A program made the translations under genes and the position numbers. From DASWVC01 sp036401335 (GTDB lineage: Bacteria; Verrucomicrobiota; Verrucomicrobiia; Chthoniobacterales; JAFAMB01), in the NCBI GenBank assembly GCA_036401335.1, contig DASWVC010000195.1, positions 1-8,632 on the forward strand: a stretch of DNA of 8,632 bases, given 5' to 3'. Shown piece after piece: positions 1-6,711 of the stretch. Position 1 is the stretch's first letter; each line of letters opens with the position of its first letter. The notes under the pieces were generated by a model, which did no database searches, had not been told where the DNA came from, and saw nothing but the letters and a program-made list of their open reading frames with translations.

Positions 1-131
1 GAACTGACGTTTTGTGGAGTCAGCGTGGTCTCACCAGGGTTCAGCCCAGTCCGCGCGTTATCGTTGTGGTACGTAAGCACGTCCGCTGCCCGTACCCGTG
101 CGCTGAATGCGGCGCAGACAAACACGACCAA
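1..131 (-). CDS. Secreted protein, N-terminal part only (runs off left edge)
   Basis: Reading leftwards, this frame gives a hydrophobic stretch (LLVVFVCAAFSA) followed by ARVRAADVLTYHNDNARTGL and then NPGETTLTPQNVS up to the window edge. The motif YHNDNARTG-N--ET-LTP--V is typical of the mature N-terminus of secreted beta-propeller/PQQ-like proteins common in Acidobacteriota and Verrucomicrobiota; that is recalled family knowledge, not a search result. The hydrophobic stretch would be the signal peptide core. The start is uncertain: an in-frame TAA lies at 171-173 and there is no ATG after it, so only TTG at 131 (AAAGG about 10 bases upstream) or GTG at 125 remain. Either start gives a signal peptide without the usual positive N-region, although GK lies just upstream in the frame. 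The true start could therefore be a rare codon, or the gene could be damaged. It follows devA by about 80 bases on the same strand. Confidence 0.55.
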   Translation of the reverse strand, partial: MVVFVCAAFSARVRAADVLTYHNDNARTGLNPGETTLTPQNVS

Positions 132-212
132 TAAACAAAAGCCTTTGCCCGCGGTGCTGATCGGCGAAGATTAGATGCAAAGCACCAGCCGGTCAAAGGA
201 ACAGCCAGGCCA

Positions 213-914
213 CTATGCGCTGCCCGCGTTGCCGGCGGAGAGGAACCCATCCTCAAGGTGCAGAACACGGTCCGCGATGCTGAGAATCCGCACGTCGTGG
301 GTGATAAGAATCAGGGCGCAATTCTCGTCCCGGGCCAAACGCTGCAACAAGTCGACCGCTTCGCGTCCGGTCACACGGTCCAGGGAGGCCGTCGGTTCAT
401 CCGCCAGGATGATGCGGGGCCGGCGCACAAGCGCCCGAGCAATCGCCACACGCTGACGCTGCCCGCCGGAGAGCTGAGCGGGCCGTTTCTGCGCGTGCGC
501 GGACATCCCCACGGCGTCGAGCAACTCCATGGCCCGCTGCCGGCATTCTGAGGGCGTCAGCGCCGGATCGACCGCAAGCGGCAACTGCACGTTTTCACAG
601 GCGGTAAAGGCGGGCAGCAGGTTGTGCTGTTGAAAAATAAAGCCCACCGATCGGCGCGCCTTGACCAAAGCTTCGAGGCTCGCGCCCCGCAATTCCTCTC
701 CGAGCAGCCGGACGCTCCCGGCTTGCACGCCTCGCAATGCACCGATCAACGTCAGGAACGTCGTTTTTCCTGAACCCGACGGTCCGGTGATGATCACGAT
801 TTCATGGCTGCGGATCTCACACGAGATGCCATGCAGGATTTCTTTGCGCAGTTCTCCCTCGCCAAAAGCATGGCGGACCTCAGCGGCTTCGATCAACACG
901 TCATCCGCGCTCAT
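213..914 (-). CDS. devA: DevA-type ABC transporter ATP-binding protein
   Basis: This is the cytoplasmic ATPase of a DevBCA/MacB-like exporter, 233 residues from the chosen ATG. Visible motifs are Walker A GPSGSGKTT (residues 44-52), Q-loop FQQHNLLP (94-101), signature LSGGQRQR (148-155), Walker B IILADEP with catalytic Glu173, D-loop ASLD (176-179) and H-loop His206 (THD). All are intact, so it should be active. FQQHNLLP and the overall length match the DevA/LolD/MacB clade that pairs with FtsX-type permeases. An upstream in-frame GTG at 980 would add 22 residues, but the ATG at 914 overlaps the devC stop as ATGA, the usual arrangement for coupled translation, and gives the normal family length. 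The stop is TAG at 213-215. The substrate cannot be read from the ATPase. Confidence 0.93.
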   Translation of the reverse strand: MSADDVLIEAAEVRHAFGEGELRKEILHGISCEIRSHEIVIITGPSGSGKTTFLTLIGALRGVQAGSVRLLGEELRGASLEALVKARRSVGFIFQQHNLLPAFTACENVQLPLAVDPALTPSECRQRAMELLDAVGMSAHAQKRPAQLSGGQRQRVAIARALVRRPRIILADEPTASLDRVTGREAVDLLQRLARDENCALILITHDVRILSIADRVLHLEDGFLSAGNAGSA

Positions 915-2104
915 ACGAACACATCCGCCGGATGGGCCTGACGCAGTTTCACCATCGCCAGGAACCCCGCGGTCAGGCACATGCCGAAGGTAAGAACAAA
1001 GGCCAGGACCGCCTGGCCGATCGAGAGCGCGAAAGGCAGGTGCGTGGCGTCACGCGCCACGCGGAAAAGCACGAACGCAATCAATAACCCGGGAGGAAAG
1101 CCGAGCAGCGAAAGCCACATGGATTGCTGGACGACCAGTGACTGGAGGTTGCGGTCCTTAAACCCGATCGCTTTCAGCGTGGCGTACTCCGGCAGGTGAT
1201 GCTGCACGTCGGTGTAAAGGATCTGATAAAAAATCACCGCCCCCACGAGCACGACCACCAGCAACGTCACCGGGATGATAAAACCCACCGGGGTGCGCCC
1301 ATTCCAGTAAGCCTGCTCCGCTTCGACGAGTTGACGTTTGGTGAGGACAAGCATCTCGGGCCCGAGCCTTGCCTGCAAGCGGTCCCGCACCTCGGCCGGT
1401 TCCGCGCCCGGTCGCAAGCGGATGAGACCGAGTGACTCCGCGAAGGGAGGAAGGCCCGGGAAAACACGTTCAAAACCGGTTTTAGACATGATTACCTGGC
1501 CGTTGGCGGTGAACGAGATGCCGAGCTGGAAAAGGCCGCGCACCTCGCAGCGCCGGCCGTTGACCTCCACCGGGCAAGGTTCCCGCCGGGCGACCCGGCC
1601 TTCGAGGTCGCCGAATTGCGGCAGCGAAAAACGATCGTAAAGAACCGTCGTCGGAACGGTCAGCCAGGGCCGGTTGAAGGCCAACCCGGGCAGGTTAAAA
1701 GCCGTGCCCGACGGTTCGACGCCGAAAATCAGCATCTGATCGATGGACCCGGTTTCCGGAACCCGCCACAGGCCCACCGCCGCCCGCACCCCTTCCGCAT
1801 CGGCCACGTCCGGTTCCCCGAGCACAGCGGCAATCCGATCCCGGGAGAACGGCGCATGCACCACCACGTACTTGTAATTGGCGCTGTGCATGACGAGGTC
1901 AGCGTTCAAGGCCAGGTACTGCGTGGCGACTCCGGCGAACAGCGCGTTGAACGCGCCGGTCTGAAAGAGGATGGACGTCACCGCCAGGATGATGCCGCAG
2001 GTCGCCGCAAGCAGCCGGGTGCGATCGAAACAAAGTTGCCTCCAGGCAAAATGAATTCCCGCCGGCGCAATCCAGCGCGCCAAGCCGGTGATAAAGCGGT
2101 TCAC
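911..2104 (-). CDS. devC: DevC-type ABC exporter permease (FtsX fold)
   Basis: This is the 397-residue inner-membrane permease partner of DevA and DevB. The layout is typical of FtsX/MacB permeases: one N-terminal membrane helix (about residues 31-49), a large periplasmic domain (about 55-270), then three helices (about 273-297, 325-348 and 362-385). The segment LPEYATLKAIGFKDRNL (304-320) after the second helix is the cytoplasmic coupling region characteristic of DevC, and the C-terminus KLRQAHPADVFV also fits. The length is close to the usual DevC length (about 385). The start is GTG at 2104; an in-frame TAA lies 12 codons upstream and no better start lies between, although no Shine-Dalgarno site is visible. 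The stop overlaps devA. It diverges from the small gene at 2151 with only 46 bases between the two starts, so any promoter must overlap one of the coding regions. Confidence 0.92.
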   Translation of the reverse strand: MNRFITGLARWIAPAGIHFAWRQLCFDRTRLLAATCGIILAVTSILFQTGAFNALFAGVATQYLALNADLVMHSANYKYVVVHAPFSRDRIAAVLGEPDVADAEGVRAAVGLWRVPETGSIDQMLIFGVEPSGTAFNLPGLAFNRPWLTVPTTVLYDRFSLPQFGDLEGRVARREPCPVEVNGRRCEVRGLFQLGISFTANGQVIMSKTGFERVFPGLPPFAESLGLIRLRPGAEPAEVRDRLQARLGPEMLVLTKRQLVEAEQAYWNGRTPVGFIIPVTLLVVVLVGAVIFYQILYTDVQHHLPEYATLKAIGFKDRNLQSLVVQQSMWLSLLGFPPGLLIAFVLFRVARDATHLPFALSIGQAVLAFVLTFGMCLTAGFLAMVKLRQAHPADVFV

Positions 2105-2150
2105 AAGGGCATCAAAAAAGCGTTCAACGAGCCGTTCTTAGTACGTCACC

Positions 2151-2528
2151 ATGATGAAACATTTACTCGCTGGTTGCCTGGCCGTTCTGGTCTTTTGCAC
2201 CCTGCAAAGTACTCCCGCTTATGCGGACAGCGACAATCTCGATTTTTCCCTGGTGAATAAAACGGGGTACGGAATTAAAGAGGTGTACGTGGCTCCACAC
2301 AGTACGGATACCTGGAGCGAGAACCTCAGCAGTAGACCGCTGGAAAATGGGGAAACCCTGGACATCACCTTTCCGGAAGGCGAGAAGGCAGCGAAATGGG
2401 ATGTTAAAATCGTTTGGGTGGATGAAGGCGCACCGGTGGTGTGGATGAATTGCAAACTATCGAAGATTTCTAAGTTTATTTTGCACTACAATCGGGACAC
2501 AGACGAGACGTCGGCCGACACGGAATAG
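2151..2528 (+). CDS. Small secreted protein of the NKTG..IKE..V / WD.K family, function unknown
   Basis: This is a 125-residue protein with a clear signal peptide: Lys3, hydrophobic core LLAGCLAVLVFCTL, and a cleavage site after AYA at residue 25. The mature part begins DSDNLDFSLVNKTGYGIKEV and continues with a D-W-E-L stretch, a G-E-L-I-F stretch, WDVKIVW and WMNCKLSKISKFILHYN. This pattern matches a widespread small family of predicted all-beta periplasmic or secreted proteins, usually annotated as hypothetical. I know of no established function. It lies on the opposite strand from everything around it, between devB and devC, and diverges tightly from devC. No strong ribosome binding site precedes the tandem ATG ATG; the first is used here. 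The mature protein has one cysteine and no lipobox. A periplasmic accessory role for the exporter is possible but is not shown by the sequence. Confidence 0.82.
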   Translation: MMKHLLAGCLAVLVFCTLQSTPAYADSDNLDFSLVNKTGYGIKEVYVAPHSTDTWSENLSSRPLENGETLDITFPEGEKAAKWDVKIVWVDEGAPVVWMNCKLSKISKFILHYNRDTDETSADTE

Positions 2529-2553
2529 CTTTCTGCTCCGGCGTCTAACGGTT

Positions 2554-2572
2554 CCGGTCAGATTGCGACCGG
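2554..2572. terminator. Short hairpin between convergent genes (weak terminator candidate)
   Basis: CCGGTC (2554-2559) and GACCGG (2567-2572) form a perfect 6-bp stem with a 7-base loop. It lies in the 123-base gap between the plus-strand small gene (stop 2526-2528) and the end of devB (stop 2652-2654), where a bidirectional terminator would be expected. Neither side has a proper T-run (TGGAAAAC follows on plus), so an intrinsic terminator is only weakly supported. Confidence 0.25.
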
Positions 2573-2651
2573 TGGAAAACAGAGCGGTTCGTTGAGCTAC
2601 GCCGTTTGTCAGAGGTCCTTTCCGAAAAACGGGCTGCCGTTCGGCTGCGCA

Positions 2652-3662
2652 TTATTTCGCGCCTGGATCGGTAGAGATCAGCACCGTCACTTCCGCACCT
2701 GCCCGGGAAGTCAGCGGCCCTGCTGCCGTCGGGACAATGGTCGCCTCGACGGTGTGCCGGTCCACGTTCGAGAAGGTGGAGGGAGGGGAAAGCACACTGT
2801 GCTCCACTTCCGCATCGATGCGGGTGACGGTTCCCTCCAACTCGCCTTCCCACGCCTCGCTCTTGATCGTGGCACGGGCGCCAACCTTGACCCGGGCCGC
2901 ATCGGCCACGCTCAGTTCCGCCTTGATCACCATGGCGCTTGTATCGCCCAATTCCAGGAGGCCCTGGCCCGCGGCGCCTTCGCCTGGGTAGGCCAGAATT
3001 TTGAGGACCTGTCCATCCATCGGCGCGTCGATTTCGGTCGTGGCCAGCAACGCTTCAGTGCGCGCCACCGCAGCGCCTGCCTCGGCAAGTTCGGCGCGGC
3101 TCACCGCGACATCGGCCGGCCGGACTTCCCGCATTGCGTCCAGTTGACGCTGGCCGACGGTCACCTTCCAGTCCAGGGCCTCCTGACGCGCAGTTGCCTC
3201 CGCTTTGCCGGCCGCGGAGTCCGGACGCTTCTTCGCTTTCTCCGCCCGGGCCTCTGCTTCCAGGCTTTTGATCAGGGCCTCCTGGGCGGCAACTTCCTGG
3301 CCCTTGGGTCCGGACGTCAGCGCCGACATCCGCTCCTGCGCAGTCGCCGCGTGCGCCTTTGCGATCGCAACTTCCGCAGCGGCAGGCGCCCGGCTCTGCG
3401 TCACGGCCAGCTTCTGGTGCCGGGTAACCCGATCTCCCTCGCGAACATCCAGCTCCGCCACAACCTGCGGTGAACCCAGGTAGTAAGGCACGGTCACCGT
3501 AACCGCCCGTTCTCCCGGCGACACCCGTCCGTATGCGGCAATGCGCTCGGCCGGCGGCTGTGCCACGCTCGGCAGGCTCCACATCAGGCATTCCAGCGCA
3601 CACGCCAGGCTCCGGGCTTTTCGCGAAAAAGCCGGCAGCTGGCAAAGGAACCGCATCGCCAC
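2652..3662 (-). CDS. devB: DevB-type periplasmic membrane fusion protein (HlyD family)
   Basis: This is a 336-residue adaptor linking the DevC/DevA pump to an outer-membrane channel. Order of parts: N-terminal positively charged and hydrophobic segment (residues 4-35, signal or anchor), first beta-barrel/lipoyl half (about 48-90, GRVSPGER and DVREGDRVTRHQKLAV), long Ala/Glu/Lys-rich coiled coil (about 93-205), second lipoyl half (TTEIDAPMDGQVLKI from 208), and a C-terminal beta-barrel ending VTVLISTDPGAK. This is the standard DevB/HlyD architecture, although a little short for the family. GTG at 3662 is the first possible start; ATG at 3656 two codons later is equally plausible, and neither has a clear Shine-Dalgarno site. 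It lies 50 bases after the epimerase gene on the same strand. Unusually, devC does not follow directly: 547 bases with an opposite-strand gene intervene. Confidence 0.88.
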   Translation of the reverse strand: MAMRFLCQLPAFSRKARSLACALECLMWSLPSVAQPPAERIAAYGRVSPGERAVTVTVPYYLGSPQVVAELDVREGDRVTRHQKLAVTQSRAPAAAEVAIAKAHAATAQERMSALTSGPKGQEVAAQEALIKSLEAEARAEKAKKRPDSAAGKAEATARQEALDWKVTVGQRQLDAMREVRPADVAVSRAELAEAGAAVARTEALLATTEIDAPMDGQVLKILAYPGEGAAGQGLLELGDTSAMVIKAELSVADAARVKVGARATIKSEAWEGELEGTVTRIDAEVEHSVLSPPSTFSNVDRHTVEATIVPTAAGPLTSRAGAEVTVLISTDPGAK

Positions 3663-3712
3663 GCCATGACGCTACCGGAGCGCGCCTTCGTCTGGCAAGC
3701 GGCGATCAGCCC

Positions 3713-4699
3713 CTACTTTAGCAACCCTTTGTGCCGGAACCACGCGATCGCATCGCGCGCAGAGTCTTCGACCCTCCGCGCCGGCAGGTCCAGCAGGCGC
3801 CGGCTGTTTTCCATGTCGAAATGCATGCTGTACCGGGTCAGTTTGACTCCGGTTACCGTTGCCATCGGCATCCGGCCGGTTAGGTGATCCGCCACCCATT
3901 CACTCGCGTGCGCCAACAAAAGCGCGAACGGGTAAGGCACCGCCAGGCGAGGCGCCTCCCGCCCGACAATCCGGCCCACAATGGTCAACCATTCGATCAA
4001 CCTCAGGTTCACCCCGCCCAACAAATACCGGATGCCGGGACGCCCCACCCGCATCGCCGAGCGCAGCCCGGTCGCGATGTCCCGGGCGTCAATCATGTTG
4101 AACTGACAATCCAGGTAAGCCGGCAGCTTTCCCTGGCAGAAGGCCAGGGTCATGCGCGAAGGCGGCGTCAGGTTGTGGTCGCCGGGCCCGATCGGCAGGG
4201 TGGGGCAGGCGACAATCACCGGAGCGCCCGCGTCGGCCAACCGGAAGGCTTCTTGCTCGCCTTTGAGTTTGCTCTGGCAATAAGGCCCGATGAACCTCCC
4301 GTGATCGAGCCGGAGCGTCTCCACTGGCTGCCCGTTCACTCGCGCAGATGCCAAAATACTTTCCGTGCTGGTGTGCAGCACGCGCTCCACCCCAGCCTTC
4401 AGCGCTTCACCAAGCACGTTGCGGGCGCCACGGTAATTCACCGCATCAAAATCGCTCCGCACCCGCGTCCACAGGTTCGGATTCGCCGCCAGGTGGTACA
4501 CCTGCTGGCAGCCACGCACCGCCTCACGCACCGCGCCGGCATCGCGGATGTCTCCCCGCATGAGCTCGATCCGGTCTAGCGGCAAATGTCCCGTTGCGGC
4601 CGTCGGCCCCTCCAGGACCCGCACGGACGCACCTGAATGGACCAGTTGCTCCACAAGGTGCGACCCAATGAAACCGCCTCCGCCGGTAACAAGGATCAA
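3713..4699 (-). CDS. HpnA-like NAD-dependent sugar epimerase/reductase (extended SDR)
   Basis: This is a 328-residue Rossmann-fold enzyme. The NAD(P) site TGGGGFIG is at residues 5-12, with an acidic GDIRD at 49-53, LAA at 70-72, catalytic Ser/Thr in HTSTES (109-114), and the YxxxK pair Tyr140/Lys144 in GPYCQSKLKGE. The C-terminal half (CPTLPIGPGDHNLTPP, LPAYLDCQFNMIDARDIA, RYLLGG, TGRMPMATVTGVKL) closely follows the layout of the hopanoid-associated epimerase HpnA and of dihydroflavonol reductase-like enzymes, and the length is typical of HpnA. No hopanoid gene is in the window, so the symbol is withheld. Its substrate is unknown; a nucleotide- or lipid-linked sugar, or a ketone of a lipid chain, would fit. 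The start is TTG at 4699, whose TTGA overlaps the stop of the upstream reductase; no ATG in frame gives a sensible N-terminus. Confidence 0.88.
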   Translation of the reverse strand: MILVTGGGGFIGSHLVEQLVHSGASVRVLEGPTAATGHLPLDRIELMRGDIRDAGAVREAVRGCQQVYHLAANPNLWTRVRSDFDAVNYRGARNVLGEALKAGVERVLHTSTESILASARVNGQPVETLRLDHGRFIGPYCQSKLKGEQEAFRLADAGAPVIVACPTLPIGPGDHNLTPPSRMTLAFCQGKLPAYLDCQFNMIDARDIATGLRSAMRVGRPGIRYLLGGVNLRLIEWLTIVGRIVGREAPRLAVPYPFALLLAHASEWVADHLTGRMPMATVTGVKLTRYSMHFDMENSRRLLDLPARRVEDSARDAIAWFRHKGLLK

Positions 4700-5736
4700 A
4701 GCAACGTTCCCATTCCCACGGTTTTCCCGAGTTCCACCAGCATCTCGCGATGGGGTGTAAGGCCTTTGTCTTTCATCGTACGCATCATCGCAATCACGGC
4801 GGTATTCAAGGGGCAGGCACGGCCCCGGGCCAGCTTTTGCAGGTGCCCGTTGTATGCGGCAATTTCTGTCCTGCCGGTCCGAACGTCCGGGGTCATGGAA
4901 CAGTAGGTTCCGCGTAAACCGGGGCGGAAAAACCGCGCCAATACCTTCGCCAGGGACGGCCGCCGGAGAATCCGATCCACCATCGCAGGATGAAAGGGTC
5001 CGATCTTTGCAAGCCGTGCGCCGCTGCGGCGCAGAATTTCGTAGTTCTCGCGTAGCAGGGTGAAAAAGAGCCGCTGGGCCAGCGGATCGCGCAGTAGTCC
5101 TTCATTGTCCATTCCGGCCGCCGCGGCGAGCGGAGAAATGGCTGCGTTGTACATCAATTTCGAACATTTGTAGGGGGTGATGGAGGGCACGACCCTCACC
5201 CGCCGGCACCCGCCCGCACGAATGCTGTGGGCCAGGTTTTCCAGGATGCTTCGCTGGCCGGCGCCCAGGTTGCGCCTCCCGCCCAGGTGCAACTCGCCCG
5301 CTCGCGTAATGCGGGTCGCAGCGCGGTCGGGTTCACCGTGGGAGACGAACGAGGCGATTCCTTCGAGCGCGTGATCCGACGCTTCGAGCAACGGATCGAA
5401 TCCGTTCTGGACCGGGATCAGCAACGACCTCTGTGGAACCCGCTCAAGCACGGCCGCGTTATCGTAGGTTTTTGTGCAAAGCAACAGGAGGGAGCGGGGA
5501 GAAGGCAGCCAATCCGTAAAGGCGACGAAACGAAGCTTTCGTTCCGGCACGCCGTTGAGTGCGATCCCGTCGCGCCGGCCGGCTTGCACTTTGGCGGGAT
5601 TTGCGTCGACCATCGTGACATCCCATCCCGCCCTGGCCAGAAACCAGCCCAAGGCGACTCCAATCCCTCCAGCGCCTATTACAGAAACGGCCTGCACCAG
5701 ATAATATTGACAAATTGCCGGCGTTGCAGCAAGCAT
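4696..5736 (-). CDS. Ketopantoate reductase-like NADPH-dependent enzyme (PanE/ApbA family)
   Basis: This is a 346-residue protein with the PanE fold. The N-terminal Rossmann motif GAGGIG is at residues 21-26, CTKTYD includes Lys89, VQNG includes Asn111, and the C-terminal domain carries YKCSKLMYNAAISPL with the catalytic-type Lys193 and Asn197. A later SM-DVRTGRTEI segment holds the conserved Ser and Glu that bind the ketoacid in E. coli PanE. All key residues are present, so it is probably an active 2-ketoacid reductase. It may make pantoate, or be a paralog for another ketoacid or an operon-specific substrate; the length exceeds E. coli PanE (303). The start is uncertain: ATG at 5736 or GTG at 5697, the latter giving MQAVSVIGAGGIG, which fits the family better. 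It overlaps the epimerase gene by a TTGA junction and lies 8 bases after the truncated patatin frame. Confidence 0.87.
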   Translation of the reverse strand: MLAATPAICQYYLVQAVSVIGAGGIGVALGWFLARAGWDVTMVDANPAKVQAGRRDGIALNGVPERKLRFVAFTDWLPSPRSLLLLCTKTYDNAAVLERVPQRSLLIPVQNGFDPLLEASDHALEGIASFVSHGEPDRAATRITRAGELHLGGRRNLGAGQRSILENLAHSIRAGGCRRVRVVPSITPYKCSKLMYNAAISPLAAAAGMDNEGLLRDPLAQRLFFTLLRENYEILRRSGARLAKIGPFHPAMVDRILRRPSLAKVLARFFRPGLRGTYCSMTPDVRTGRTEIAAYNGHLQKLARGRACPLNTAVIAMMRTMKDKGLTPHREMLVELGKTVGMGTLL

Positions 5737-5744
5737 CGCTTGCT

Positions 5745-6200
5745 TTAATGAGCCGCTTTACCGGTACAGTCGCGGCGTAACGTGCTGCCACTCCCCTCCG
5801 GAACGGACGGGCGGGTATTGCAAAAGCCTTCGCCAAATAAGCCTGCGAACGGATTGCCGGACAGGATGCTGTGAAAAGAAATTTGGGTGTAGAGCGCTTT
5901 GAGACGCTGATCGTAGGCGGGCCCAAGAAAAGCAAGAGGCGCCATGCGCGCACCAGGCGAGATACCCGTTACAATGTTGAAAATCGGGCGTTGCCCGCTC
6001 TCGCTCCAGCCGCTTAACAACCCGGCACCAAACGCCCCATGCTCGCCTCCCCCGGAGAGCGCGAGGATGGAAAAATTGCGGGTCCCGTTAAACGCCGGCA
6101 GCGGGGCCGCTTGCTCCCGCAAGACCGAGAGTGGAACGTCAGCCCAGGAAAACCTCAGCTTGGACCAAGCCTTAGCCACCCATGAAACCGTTCTTTGCAA
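5745..6200 (-). pseudogene. Truncated patatin-like phospholipase
   Basis: The 151-residue frame contains the N-terminal third of a bacterial patatin domain: FSILALSGGGEHGAFGAGLL (oxyanion-hole glycine motif at residues 50-60), VTGISPGA with nucleophile Ser81 in GxSxG, then LAFLGPAYDQRLKALYTQIS and LFGEGFCNTRP (family: LFGD-LADT-PL). After about residue 131 the similarity stops and the frame ends at TAA (5745-5747). The second half of the domain, including the catalytic Asp of the DG[GA] motif, is missing, and none of the other frames downstream restores it because the reductase gene begins at once. Without the Asp the Ser-Asp dyad cannot form, so the product should be inactive. The start TTG at 6200 has GGAGGG 6-7 bases upstream and an in-frame stop just before. 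No signal peptide or lipobox is visible, although many relatives have one. Confidence 0.72.
6158..6170. promoter_or_regulatory. 13-base palindrome between divergent starts
   Basis: GCTTGG-A-CCAAGC is a perfect inverted repeat lying 12 bases before the ATG at 6182 and inside the first codons of the patatin remnant. Its position would suit an operator for the divergent pair, but it is short and lies in codons for AWSKL, so chance is a serious alternative. Confidence 0.15.
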
Positions 6201-6691
6201 GCCTCGCCCTCCGCATCAAGAAAGGCCAGTCGGGATTGACCGGGAACGAAATTACCTTCGAAACGGAAGGGTGCGCACAGGATCTGAAAACCGCCCTCAA
6301 TGAATTGGGAATCTCGTGCGCCGTCATCCGGGTTGGCCGGCAGCACAAGGTGAGGCTAAGCAATCCCGCCGTGGCCGAAACGGGGGAACAACTGCCGTGG
6401 CAATCTGCGGCAGGAAACCGTTCGCCGGAGACAACGCCGTTGGAGCCTCCCGATCCTGTCGCGACCCAGGAAATCACCGAAACGTCAGAACCTTCGAAAA
6501 GTATTCCATCTCTTGTTTTAAAGGGGTCAGAGCCTGCTTCGGCCGGCCTGCCCACAAAGGAAAAACGCCGCAGATTTGCCGAGTTAGCCAGGCAGGAGAA
6601 CCTTGAGACCGGCCGTAAACTCGAGCAGTCCCAGCTTGAGTTTTCCATTTCGCCGGCGAGGAAAGCGGCCAGGAAGGGGCGCAAGGGGTAA
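6182..6691 (+). CDS. Hypothetical protein with basic C-terminal tail
   Basis: This 169-residue frame was not recognised. Residues 1-63 (MKPFFASLALRIKKGQ through RVGRQHKVRLSNP) look like a small folded alpha/beta domain. Residues 64-115 are rich in Pro, Thr, Glu and Ser and are probably disordered. Residues 124-155 are a charged helix (KEKRRRFAELARQENLETGR), and the end ARKAARKGRKG is strongly basic, as in nucleic-acid-binding tails. Codon choice, especially third-position G/C in the first third, and the amino-acid mix look like real coding sequence. Against it, there is no visible Shine-Dalgarno site, the start overlaps the patatin remnant head to head by 19 bases, and a long open frame of poor composition runs on the other strand. 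Expression as a gene is plausible but unproven. Confidence 0.45.
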   Translation: MKPFFASLALRIKKGQSGLTGNEITFETEGCAQDLKTALNELGISCAVIRVGRQHKVRLSNPAVAETGEQLPWQSAAGNRSPETTPLEPPDPVATQEITETSEPSKSIPSLVLKGSEPASAGLPTKEKRRRFAELARQENLETGRKLEQSQLEFSISPARKAARKGRKG

Positions 6692-6711
6692 GGCCACAGG
6701 TTGGACTTCAC

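Noticed and set aside
2592..3473. 293-codon open frame on the plus strand
   Set aside because: It is antisense to devB, with an Arg/His/Cys-rich product typical of a shadow frame in GC-rich DNA.
3884..4579. 231-codon open frame on the plus strand
   Set aside because: It is antisense to the HpnA-like epimerase, whose motifs are complete; the product is Arg/His/Pro-rich and unlike any protein.
5701..5712. TTGACA/ATAATA-like promoter elements near the reductase start
   Set aside because: The -10-like TATTAT on the minus strand has no -35 at proper spacing (nearest TTGCTG is 20 bases off), and the site lies within the possible N-terminal coding region.
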